Origin: Nemertoderma westbladi
Lineage: Eukaryota > Xenacoelomorpha > Nemertodermatida > Nemertodermatidae
Length of the DNA stretch: 64,000 nt
Direction: 5' to 3'
Assembly (NCBI GenBank): GCA_032718475.1
Contig: JAUCBJ010007921.1
Span: 42,852-106,851 of the forward strand
Part shown: positions 11,062 to 21,500 of the stretch, piece after piece
Position numbering within the stretch: the first letter of the stretch is position 1
Layout of the letters: every line of letters starts with the position of its first letter
Made by a program: the position numbers and the translations under genes
Notes under the pieces: generated by a model
What the model saw: only the letters and a program-made list of their open reading frames with translations
What the model was told of the DNA's origin: nothing
The model's database searches: none

Positions 11062-11207
11062 TACGTGTAGGATAACTAAAGCTATTCGTCATCGTGTGTA
11101 TAGGAGATATTCCTATATTTTCGGCAGGTGCCATATTGCGAGGTGCACTCTGTGTGTAGATTATTGACGACATAGATGTCAAATGTATCTTTTTACTGTG
11201 AGCGTTT
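11062..11207 (-). other. Rearranged patch inside pol: gag segment plus LTR-junction segment
   Basis: Bases 11062-11179 repeat 13833-13950 (gag region) over 118 bp with one mismatch, in the same orientation. Four bases later, 11184-11207 repeats 24 bp of 15135-15158, a stretch that straddles the border of leader and 5' LTR (13 bp leader, 11 bp LTR). The patch sits between the end of the gag-protease ORF and the start of RT and ends the upstream ORF. Two noncontiguous pieces copied into one deletion site point to template switching during reverse transcription. Confidence 0.85.
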
Positions 11208-14200
11208 GATTACTTACATGTTGTTGCTCACTTAAATCTAGCTTTCTCGCGTAGCCTTTAGTTTCATATTCCTTTATCATATTATCATAAAGCAGATACT
11301 TATCCGGTTTACCTGTTAATCTCTTTAATAACCCTTGCAACCTTACCTTAGCTAAGGGATAATTATTATGCAATACTGGTGTTCGCTCTTTCCAGAGCAT
11401 TCCTACGCAATAATGCCCATTTATGAAACTAGTAGTGTCTTGTAGTATTTTTAGCGCCTTTTTGTTGTTCCTTGACATACTAAGTTCCTCCTCCTTTAAT
11501 TCTGAAGTATAAGTACTCTTCTCTGCTTGGCCATATTGCTCTAGTCCTAGGGATTGTAAAATTAGTGCGTTTGTCCCTTGTTGGAATTCCATGTCTTCTT
11601 GAATGAAATAATTATTACTCATTATTGGGTCTTCTTCCTGGTTTACTGGTCCAACGACACACCATCCAAATGGTGTTCGGATAGCTATGGGTGCTTCCGG
11701 GTCATCGACCTCTAGGATCTTGTCGTTTCTATGTACTTGAGGGTAATTCTGCCCAATTAGAATAGTAACCTGTGGTACATCTATATCGGGGTTTTCTAGT
11801 AGTGGGGTTAGATTCTGTATATGTGGCCAGTTGTTTAAATTTAATTTAGTGTGGTCGTTACGATACTTATGGGTGTACTGGGAAACTACGTAAACATGTT
11901 TCATGTCTAAGAAGAATCCACGTTTGGTCTGCATTTTGCCATCAATAGGGGTTACCTGGAATGATAGTTTACCAACTTGAACTAACTTACAGGGGTCGAA
12001 TACCGTCTTGGCCTTTATTTCGACTTGTTCAGGAACTGTAATTTGTAATGTGTCTATAATTAGTGTGTCGATTACTGAGCTGGTGGAGCCTCCATCGAGT
12101 AGCGCATATGTTGTTAGTGACTTACCTTCTACCTTGATCCTTACTGGTACAACAGACAGCCACACATTAGGCGTAGTACTCACTGGCTCTACATTTTCGA
12201 TATTGCAAATTGCAGCATCTTCTAGATGCTGTATTTCTTGGGTTTGCGTACCATCTAGACCTATACTGGCATTATTTTCTAGGTTATTACTTTGCTCGGT
12301 TTCCGATATTTCGGCATGTGCTACTTGTTCATTACTAACCTTGTTTAAAGTATCTCCAGATTTATTGCTATGTTTCCTGTGCAATAATGAACTGTGTCTT
12401 TTACCGCAACCTGGCACTGTACACCTATATAAATTTGTGCAGTCCCTTATTATATGATTAGGGCTGAAACAGAGATAACACAATTGTTTATTAGTGACCA
12501 GATCATTACGTTCGCTTACAGACAGTTTTAATAGTTCTGGGCACCTAAATACTGCGTGGGTATTATGCCCGCAAATAATACAATTTCGAATTCTTGTTTT
12601 GGTTTGGCTTATACTCGGTATCGCATCACCATCCTGTGAATACTGAGCCGCGGTTTCACTATGAGATACTTTCCCCTTAGTTTCACCGGATAGGTTCAGC
12701 ATTTTCTTTGGATTGGTGTTTTGCAATGCAACTTCTGTATTCAATGTGGTAATTTTCGGTCGTTGCTCTATGTTTGATTTATACTTGTAGTCCTGCGGCG
12801 GTGTATGTACTTGTCTGGCTTCTGTATTAGAATAAGTATAGACGGGGTCATTCATAGTGTTGGCTTCTTTCCGTATGAATTCGGCTAACTCGTGTAGCAT
12901 AGGTTCATGATGCTTATGTGTGAGTATATCGCCCGCTACGCGACGCCAGCGGCTCATCACATTGGGGGGCAGGTTTGCTGCAACCATACGCAAGTTTGCT
13001 GTGGAGTTCATTTCTTGCGTATTATTAAAATGTTGTAAAATTATAGCCTTGTTTCTTACTTTATCAGCGTAAGATCTAAACTTTTTCTTACACTGCTCGA
13101 AAGATCCTGAAATTAGATCGACCTTATCAGTTAAGTCTCTAAGAGTGTGTTCTACAATGACACTAGGGTGACCGTACCGGTCGTGCAGTATTTCCCAGGC
13201 TCTGGTGTACCCGCCGCTCAAACCTGAAAGGAAGGATATTAAGTGCAGAGGTTCACCTGTTAAATAATTCAATAAATATGAAAATTTCTCCATTTCTGTA
13301 AAGGGTTTCAGGTCCACTTGAGCTCTAAAGGTTGCTGTGAAGGATATGTATTGCCCGGGGTCACCACTAAATTTAATGGGTTCAAGTTGAGGTAAGGTCA
13401 ATCTTGTGTTTAGTTTGTCTAAGGCGGAAAATGTTATCTCAGCAGCAGAGTTGTTCAATTGAGTGAACTGTGATGGTGTAGACACGTATGTCTCTGCAGG
13501 AGCAAATGGTAGTTCATTACTGTAGTTTTGATATGGTTGTCTATAGCCAGAATGATAGCCCGTGCTGTTAATGCAAGATGGGTCTCCTGCTGTAGGTATA
13601 TTTGTATTGCTTACGGTGTTTGTAAAGTTACATGGGTTAGAACCAACAGATTGGATCATACGGCGTGACGTAACTTGCCCGCCCGCACTGGCGATCGAAA
13701 CAGATGGTATATACGCAGGACAGTGCGCATTTAAAGGCCTATTTGTTGGGCTAACATAGGCATTTATATCTGTAGTTCTAGTTAACCCTCCCTCATGTGT
13801 ACTAGGCCTACTATTTATAAAGGGGGCTGGATTACGTGTAGGATAACTAAAGCTATTCGTCATCGTGTGTATAGGAGATATTCCTATATTTTCGGCGGGT
13901 GCCATATTGCGAGGTGCACTCTGTGTGTAGATTATTGACGACATAGATGTTTCCTGAGATTTACCGACGATGTCTTGTTTTGTAGTGACTGGTTTGTGGC
14001 TTGGTTCAATATCTATATTATCTGTTAATTTATAATTTACACTAGCATCCAGTGTACCACCATTATTTTCCTCTTCTGCCAATTCTGTAGCTAATTTTAG
14101 CGCGTTTAATTTGTCTCTCTGTTGACACAGCTTTCGCTCACTCTCTAGATCTCTAATTTGTTTCTCACGTTCTTGGTCTCGAATTAATTGTTCTAATTTT

Positions 14201-14958
14201 AAGCCTTCTAATTTTTCTTGAGCTCTTAATCTGGTAGCAGTAGACGCAACTGAGCCCGACCTACTACTATTTACAGACGCTCGGTCATGTGTGGGGCGCT
14301 TTGGGTTTTTCAATGGAAGTTGCGCCGATGAAAATTGACCACCAGTAACGCTAATAGTGGGCTTATGTAAAACATTATCTGTAATATAATTATTATTATC
14401 CACAACGGCTGCAGTTGAACCTGAGGATATAAGGTGAGACATTTCTTGTAGATCCCCCTGGAGAGCTACTGCTAGCACTTCAAATTCTCCCTGAAGCTTA
14501 TTCGCTTCATTAGAAAAATTATTGTCATATAATTTTTTTATAAATACTTGGTAGGCTTCGCATATCCTGTTGTAAGAAGTTACACACTCCTTATAGGTTG
14601 GAGGCACTAAGTCTAAACCTCCCGGTTTTCGTATATCCTGAAAGAAAATGTTTCTTTTCTTGGAAAAATATCCTTTATGACCTGCAATAGAACGGTTAAA
14701 TACTTCTAAGTCTGGAGGGTTTTGTACACACGTGGTCCCTGAGTTTCGAGCCCTGGCACCTGCGTCATTTCTATCACGACGTAGAGTGCGGTTACTGGCT
14801 TGTCCAGGTGCAGAAGCATTGGACATACCTTCAGTCCCAGTGGGTTCGTACGTGTTATGTGGGCCAACTAGTACCGTTGATGTACGGGGAGCGTCAATAA
14901 ACTCACCTTCATTTCCGTCGACTTCACAGTCGTCTAAGGCCGTCAGTGTTTCATCCAT
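11179..14958 (-). CDS. Gag-protease polyprotein of BEL element 2 (1259 aa)
   Basis: A long open frame. Order: low-complexity N-terminus; a charged coiled coil (about residues 235-300); the BEL Gag domain (about 520-690, with KFSGDPGQY and RWRRVAGD); two CCHC-type zinc knuckles plus a third CxxxC-H motif (about 790-860, from CIICGHNTH); and an aspartic protease with catalytic loop ALLDGGSTS at about 955. DGG is seen in place of the commoner D-S/T-G. It ends with the segment just before RT, where the patch at 11062-11207 adds a stop. The capsid, nucleocapsid and protease parts look intact and could be functional. Start chosen at the first ATG after the 5' LTR, leaving a 189-bp leader. Confidence 0.88.
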   Translation of the reverse strand: MDETLTALDDCEVDGNEGEFIDAPRTSTVLVGPHNTYEPTGTEGMSNASAPGQASNRTLRRDRNDAGARARNSGTTCVQNPPDLEVFNRSIAGHKGYFSKKRNIFFQDIRKPGGLDLVPPTYKECVTSYNRICEAYQVFIKKLYDNNFSNEANKLQGEFEVLAVALQGDLQEMSHLISSGSTAAVVDNNNYITDNVLHKPTISVTGGQFSSAQLPLKNPKRPTHDRASVNSSRSGSVASTATRLRAQEKLEGLKLEQLIRDQEREKQIRDLESERKLCQQRDKLNALKLATELAEEENNGGTLDASVNYKLTDNIDIEPSHKPVTTKQDIVGKSQETSMSSIIYTQSAPRNMAPAENIGISPIHTMTNSFSYPTRNPAPFINSRPSTHEGGLTRTTDINAYVSPTNRPLNAHCPAYIPSVSIASAGGQVTSRRMIQSVGSNPCNFTNTVSNTNIPTAGDPSCINSTGYHSGYRQPYQNYSNELPFAPAETYVSTPSQFTQLNNSAAEITFSALDKLNTRLTLPQLEPIKFSGDPGQYISFTATFRAQVDLKPFTEMEKFSYLLNYLTGEPLHLISFLSGLSGGYTRAWEILHDRYGHPSVIVEHTLRDLTDKVDLISGSFEQCKKKFRSYADKVRNKAIILQHFNNTQEMNSTANLRMVAANLPPNVMSRWRRVAGDILTHKHHEPMLHELAEFIRKEANTMNDPVYTYSNTEARQVHTPPQDYKYKSNIEQRPKITTLNTEVALQNTNPKKMLNLSGETKGKVSHSETAAQYSQDGDAIPSISQTKTRIRNCIICGHNTHAVFRCPELLKLSVSERNDLVTNKQLCYLCFSPNHIIRDCTNLYRCTVPGCGKRHSSLLHRKHSNKSGDTLNKVSNEQVAHAEISETEQSNNLENNASIGLDGTQTQEIQHLEDAAICNIENVEPVSTTPNVWLSVVPVRIKVEGKSLTTYALLDGGSTSSVIDTLIIDTLQITVPEQVEIKAKTVFDPCKLVQVGKLSFQVTPIDGKMQTKRGFFLDMKHVYVVSQYTHKYRNDHTKLNLNNWPHIQNLTPLLENPDIDVPQVTILIGQNYPQVHRNDKILEVDDPEAPIAIRTPFGWCVVGPVNQEEDPIMSNNYFIQEDMEFQQGTNALILQSLGLEQYGQAEKSTYTSELKEEELSMSRNNKKALKILQDTTSFINGHYCVGMLWKERTPVLHNNYPLAKVRLQGLLKRLTGKPDKYLLYDNMIKEYETKGYARKLDLSEQQHVSNQTLTVKRYI

Positions 14959-15147
14959 CCTGAACTCGAGCAGCTCGATTATCCTCTTGAAACTCGATTT
15001 GTAAGCTGTAGTTTATCGTCCGGATCCACCACTTACAACTGCTACTGTATCTACAATATGTATTTAACAATGCCTAGTAACCAAATATATGGTTATATTC
15101 TGATCAACCATAAAGACGGTGTTAAAAAGACTGGTGTATCTTTTTAC

Positions 15148-15664
15148 TGTGAGCGTTTTTTACTTTAATCGCTCTGATTCTGTTAGTTATGCGTGATTTA
15201 ATCTTAATGACCGAAAAACATTGTGATAACATAATAGTAATAACAGGAATGTTTATTGAAGAATGTTAGAATTTAATATCATCAAAATATGTTCGGTAAA
15301 AAGATACACTTCGGATTCCCTAATAACAGAATGAATTTCATCGCGGTTGTTAGTTGATTAAATAGGTTGAGATACGAAGGGACAGGGAAGTTGTAAAGAA
15401 GAGCTGTCATAGGTCAATGTGTCTTATTGTCATTGTATGCGGTATTAGAGGTGGTGATAATTGGCGAGAGTTGAATAGTGAATGTAGCAATTAGATTACC
15501 CGGCCAAGAATGTATAGTAGTAGATATCAGCTGATATTATAAACATTATATTATATTGAATGCTAGCGGTTGGATTTTGTGGGCTAATATGCTCGAGCTG
15601 ACTTGTTACAAGCATTGTACGAAATAAGGGGTATTTTTTTACTGGTCATGTACAATCTGTAACA
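15148..15664 (-). repeat. 5' LTR of BEL element 2
   Basis: 517 bp, the direct-repeat partner of 7325-7841. On the sense strand it is followed by GTAAAAAGATACACC; no TGG-starting tRNA primer site was seen in the first 20 bases, so the primer is not identified. Confidence 0.92.
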
Positions 15665-15669
15665 GTCAA

Positions 15670-17810
15670 CGCAACTTTCGAACAAACAGATCAGTTGCCC
15701 GACCTCAGTACTCAAACTTACAGATAATCGGCTTTGAATTATCAGCATCTGCCTGGTCCATCGGATCACTGACTGACCTTGGTGGGTACAACTGTTGGTG
15801 CCTCACCCCCAGAACCACTGTTGCACGGCTTCAACTGCGACTGGCTCATCAGAGAATATTAAGAATAATCATTTATCAATTATCATCATAAGACTATTCT
15901 TAGCATCCCCAATAGCAGTATAGAGTTGGGAACCATTCCCAGCCTTACTGGCGTTAAAGATATGATGGATATGGAGATGTTAATTGTTTCATCCCTTTGA
16001 GGCACGGGGTGAGGCACCCTGCAGCCCTCTGGGGGTCAAAATAGGTGAAGGCTCTCTCTGGGGGTATAATTATCTAAAGGCGACACACTGCTGCCTTAAT
16101 ATATATTGTTCTGAGTTATTTAGAATGTGTTGGTACGCAAAGGGTCAAGGTTATTAATTGTTAAATGTGTTCAAGCTATTAATTATTAATGTTATTATTT
16201 ACGTTAATGTGGTGGCCTTAAAATTATTTCCCATAAAGGATAATTATAAAATTATAAATTTTGAAAGGAAACCTATTATTTTTAACCCTAATTGGGTAGA
16301 CCCCCCCCCCTTCCTTCTTGCCTTCTTGACGCCTTCCAATACTACCAGCCGCTGCAGTTGGGCTCCTCTAGCTCTGCTATTCGCTCAACTGCAGCGGCAT
16401 CTTTGGAAGGAAATACTATCTGAAGAAATAACTAAATATACACAAATATAGATGTTACAAATCATATTTCATGAAATGAAATTTTCAAATAACCTGTCAA
16501 AAATAGTGCCAAATGTAGAGTTACAAAATAACTCGAAAACTTCCCAATGAAAACCGTTTCCACTATTAGTAAGACAATAAATAGATTTTTTGGAAAAGTC
16601 ATATAATTTCAGAATAGTTTAAGAGTTTTAACAAATAAAACCACTTGGGAGAGGGGTCATATGCCTCCCTGGGTTTAATAGAGGAGGGTTAAAGTCTAAG
16701 GAATGGTTTTTAAAGAAACGTTTGGTGGTATACAGCTCATTCCTTGCGGGTTTAAAACACTTTTTTTATATTAATTTAGAAATTCCTACACAGATCAAGA
16801 TCAAGGCATATCAGTTGTGATGAATCCTGGTATATATGCAGGCTCTCACTGTCTAAAGCCTATAAATAATAACCAGGTAACATCGATGATGCGTAATAAA
16901 CGGCAGGTTAGTTTTTGTAATAATATATATAAATCAAACCATAAATGTTCATTCAATTTGGAAATATTTGCATTTGAATGTGGACATTATTTTGGTGATT
17001 CATTTGGACCTTATTTTCATTTTTATTTAATCTAAATTCAAATCGAGTTGATTATTACTGGCTGACTGACTGCATGGCTGTATGCTGCTCTACGGTATAG
17101 GCCTAGCTACATTGGGATATACTGGCTAGCCCGGGTCCGAGTTTGAGTTCAGTCCGCGGAAACGACAACCATAGGACAGCCGCGTCCACGACACATCGGG
17201 ATCCGGTTTCCCCCAAATCAAGGTCAAACCATCCGCCAGGCCTGAGGCCTCTTGTGTTCGCCAAGCACCTAGCAAGAGAGAAGTCTCAGCATGAACAACG
17301 AGCCACTCACAATTCCCAACCCTGCAACTCCTGGTCTATTCCTCGTGGAAGGACGGGTTCGCACTGCAGTAGCCCAGGTTAACTGACATACATCGCATAA
17401 CCGGTTAACCCAGTGCAGTATTCTCAGAACCTAGAAACTGGTGTTTATCTCCACACCACACCAACAGGGGTCCAGGTTTGTTGTCTGTGTCGCATCCTAC
17501 TCTACTGCTTGCTTCGTTTATTCTTTAACCGTTTATTCTATCAAAACTGCCTCATACAGTCATGTGTTTGATTTAGGTTGTATGTTGTCGGTATTAATGC
17601 ATTCACTTCATTTGCTTCTTACTTCATCACCAATCAACTCAGCCAACAATTGTTGCTAGCTGCCTAATTGCACATCATTGTTTCTTGCGTTTCTTGCTAT
17701 ACTGCTGCATTTAGTGTACCAATTCACAATTACACTTAATTTTGTCTGCCAGCCATAATTAATCAAAGTAATTATTTCCCATACAATACCGTTTATAGCA
17801 TTATCATACT
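15670..17810. other. Non-coding stretch with one strong hairpin
   Basis: No gene recognised. The only clear structure is 16333-16409, where GCCGCTGCAGTTG at 16348-16360 pairs with 16386-16398 and an outer CTTCCAA/TTGGAAG pair adds 7 bp. It may be a remnant of a small inverted-repeat element. A C10 run lies at about 16300. ORFs at 16158, 17143 and 17441 lack any recognisable motif. Confidence 0.5.
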
Positions 17811-18545
17811 TTGTACTGTATTATTGTACTGTTTATCATTCATATAACGCTGGAATTTTTATTTCTTTTCTTGACTCTCATACTTACTTATACCGCATCG
17901 TCCTATCCAAGTATGTTGAGCTCAACCTCCCCTTTTAACTCCACTATTGAGCTTCCTGATACACTTATCCTCAATGACATCGCCAGCCCAACTGACTCAC
18001 ATCGCAAGCTTGCAGGCATTCTAATATCAGATGGAGACTTGGAATCCCTATGCGGTACGGCTGCAAACCCAAAAAGCTTCTGGTTAACCGGCAGTATTCT
18101 AGAAGCCATTCTCCACCACTTTGCTAGCAATTCCACCAACGGCCCTGTCAAAGTGTTCAATTCCCAGTTTGCTGACTTCCTCCTCTCCCCTTCACATGGC
18201 TATGATATAGTCAAGAGGTGGACTAAGAACTCTGATGTTCATTGGTTTGCCATGATTCTATTCCCTATCAACCTGTGTGGTTCCCGCTGGACACTGGGTG
18301 TTTACTTTCCTTAAAAGAAATTAATCTCGTACTTCGACTCATTTGGGGCTAAAAACGCAAGACATGTCAATGCGCTAAGTGAATGGGTGTTGCTCGAGGC
18401 CACCAAATGGGGACATAATGCAGAACGCATCACCATCGAATTCCCGATAGTCTCTTGCATGCAGAATTACAACTATGATTGTGGAATCTATGTATGCCAC
18501 TTTGCAAAAGTATGCATTGCAGGTGGATTACAATTTTCAACCAAT
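17811..18545 (+). pseudogene. Ulp1/SENP-like (C48) cysteine protease, broken
   Basis: One frame interrupted by a TAA at 18312-18314. The order is that of the C48 fold: a substrate-side helix (SFWLTGSILEAIL), VKRWTK, the beta strand before the catalytic His, YFDSFG (catalytic Asp), MQNYNYDCG (oxyanion Gln and catalytic Cys). The His position of the usual HW pair reads RW (SRWTLGV), so activity is doubtful even without the stop. The first about 30 hydrophobic residues are probably not coding; MLSS at about 17913 is a likelier start. The 3' end is cut by the LINE at 18546. Such proteases are host SUMO proteases or passengers of some DNA transposons; the origin is not clear here. Confidence 0.65.
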
Positions 18546-21500
18546 ACTACTACTAGGATCGGCATGCTGCATTGCAGCTGCATTTTTAAGAATGCTGTGC
18601 CGGCTTGTCAACAAAATTGCACCGCCACAACTCCCTATCACCCATGACATTTGCTAGATCATCCGCATCTTTAAGGCCAGTGTCCTTTAAGATGCGTCTC
18701 AAGAAAGTCATGGGCTGTCCACCATGCTTATTCACTCCATGAGGCTGCCAAAGTACAAGATTATGCACTGGCTGGTCCTCACGGCGAAAGCAATGTCCTG
18801 CAAAGCGGAGGCGATTTTGTTCTAGTGTCAAGCTTGGGGTAACCAATGAGACACCTCCAATGTTATATAGTGTCTGGTTGGAGATGTGTGCATTGTACTT
18901 GACACAATGAACCCGGCGTAGCATTCTTGTGAATGTGCCATCCAGAGATTTGGTGTCCTCAGCAGTTAGAGCCCAGCATGGACTCCCATAGAGGAGTACT
19001 GGAACTACTGCTGCTCTAAATAATCGGACCTTAAGTTTCCGATTAATTCTCGGTGATTTCCAAATCCTGGAAAGCCTATTCAAGGCTGTCCATGCCTTTC
19101 CCTTACGTATTCGAAGGTCCTCACCTGACTTCCGGATCCATGATTCCAGGTAACAGAAGTCGTCCACATGCTCAAGCATACCATCCTTTGAGCTTATGCT
19201 CATCCGATCAGAGACTTGCTGAGGACTTTCAAAGTTAACGGTCAGAATTTTGGTCTTTCTGGAGTTAATAAAAAGACCAACACTAGAAGCAGCATGTTCT
19301 AATGAGCTGAGGAGCCGTTGGGCTCCTTCTAATGATTCTGAGAGTACTCCTAAGTCATCAGCAAAGTCTAGATCAGTTAGGTACTTGGCAGGATTTCCTC
19401 GACTTCTGGAGCCAGTAGGTGGAGTTATCATCACCCCATCATCATTATGATGATCTAAGGACATGCGTAGAACATAGTCAACCACAATAATGAACAAGAA
19501 TGGTGCAAGTGTGTCTCCTTGGAGGACGCCCCATAACACTTCAAATGGTTCTGTGTCACCGTCAACAGTAGACACAAATGTTGTCGAACCATCGTATACT
19601 GATCTGATTGCTGCAATAATTTCATCAGGAATCCCATATAATGAAAGTATGCTGAACATACGTGAGCGAGAGACTGAATCAAAGGCCTTGAAGAAGTCAA
19701 CAAAGATAACAGCCAGATGCCTGTCTTTCTTTTTTGATAATTCTTCAATTATCCTTCTAAGTGCCAAAATGGGCTCCATGGTCCCACGACCTTTACGGAA
19801 CCCATTCTGATTTCCACGGAGCAGTCTCTCAATGGGATCCCTGATGCGATTTAATAGAATCCTATTGTATAGCTTTGCAGCAATCGAGATCAATGAGATT
19901 CCCCGAAAAGAACCATAGAGTGTTAGGTTGCCCTTCTTGGGAACTGGCACCAACTTATTTGTTTTCATTTCTTGTGGGACTCTTGTTGTTCGGTACATGT
20001 CTACTATGATGGGATAGATGAGCTTTAAACACTCAGGTATTTTAAAGACCTCAGGGGGAACACCATCAACTCCACTGGCACGATTGGTCTTAATGCTCTT
20101 TGCAGCAGCCTTCACTTCTGCAAAGGAGATATCGCCAATGGGAATATCTGGGAGTACAGACTCAGACACTTTTACTTCTATAAAGTTATCAGGCAATACC
20201 CTGTCATTATTGAGGAGCTTTTCAAAGTGGGCTTTCCAACCATTGAGGCGATCGGCTGGTGATTCAGCCTTAACCTTGGTGGTTGGTTGGCTTTTCCGCC
20301 CAGTAAGCAGATTGATTGATTTCCATGCCTGGGATGATTGCCTGCTGTCGTCAGCATCATTGATGGCATCAACCTGTTGGTTTATTAGCTCCTGTAGATT
20401 AACAGAGTACTGCCTGTTCAGGGACCTAGATGCAGCCTTAACTGCATTCTTGGCCGCTGTAGTCTGTTTGAGTCGGGACTCTTTCTGCGCCTTATGAAGG
20501 TCATTTCGGCACTTCTGAATTTTGTTGTCAGTCCAGGGGGCCCTTTTCCTGTTTCGAGGGTATACAGGAACTGTTTCTGCAGCTGCTAACTTAACTGCTT
20601 CTGTAAAGGCAGTATAGCCCTCACAGTGATCTGCCGCCTCAGAGGCAAGAGCCTCATACCTGTTGCTCAGCTGTAGTGTGAAGCTGGATCTCACACTTGG
20701 CTGTTGCAACAGAGAGGACCAGTCATGCCGCGGCAAGGCAGATTTCGTTGTTCTGCTAGCACGCAGACTAAGTCTTACCTTGGCCACAATAAGGCGGTGA
20801 TCACTGGAGAAGGGTCGAAGTGTAAATGCATTACAGTCTTGTATAGAGCTCCTGTATTTCCTACGAAACAGAATATGGTCTATCTGGGACTTGTGACCAC
20901 TGGGTCCACTATGAGTCCATAGCTTTCCAGTTCGCTTCTTGAACTGGGTTCCAGCCGAAAACAATCCATTTCCAGAGATAAAATCCTGAAGATGGACAGA
21001 ATTTCGGTTAACACTATTGCTATAGACCCAGGGCGATGTAGGTGATTGATGCAGACTTGCATTAAAGTCTCCCAGGAATGTTAAGAATGCATGCTGATCC
21101 ACTCCATCAGTAGCTGCTTGTAGATTGTGGTAGAAATTTTCCACCTCCTCTACAGGGGCAACACTAGTTGGAGAGTAGCACACAATCAGAACCACCTTAG
21201 GAAACTTCTTAGCCAGTCTTCCAGAACATGAGAAGTGGCAACGGATGATGCGGTTAGAGATTTGGTCTATTTTGTCCAATGCTGCATGTGCAGTTGGATT
21301 CATCAATAGACCAATTCCACCATTGCCACTATCATCTGCTGACGCGAGGGCGAGTCGCCAACCGCCCCCCATGTCCTTAATCAGAACCTCATCAGTCTGT
21401 CCAGTCTGCATTCGGTGCTCTTGAACACCCACTGCGCTAAGAGAAAGCTTATCTGCCAAGGCAGTCAGCTCACCTTGTCGCATTGGGGACCCGAGTGTTA

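Larger units (their letters stand above)
7325..15664 (-). mobile_element. BEL/Pao LTR retrotransposon 2 (recent, internally deleted)
   Basis: An 8340-bp element with direct LTRs at 7325-7841 and 15148-15664, flanked by GTCAA at 7320-7324 and 15665-15669 as target-site duplication; 5 bp is usual for BEL. Genes run on the minus strand: gag-protease, an RT remnant and integrase. A purine tract (complement of 7842-7851, GTCCCCCCTT) abuts the sense 3' LTR. The LTRs showed no difference by eye, so the insertion is young. Yet RT, RNase H and integrase are damaged, and a rearranged patch sits in pol. The copy was therefore probably moved by enzymes of a relative. Between integrase and the 3' LTR (7842-8588) there is only AT-rich untranslated sequence. 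Confidence 0.9.
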
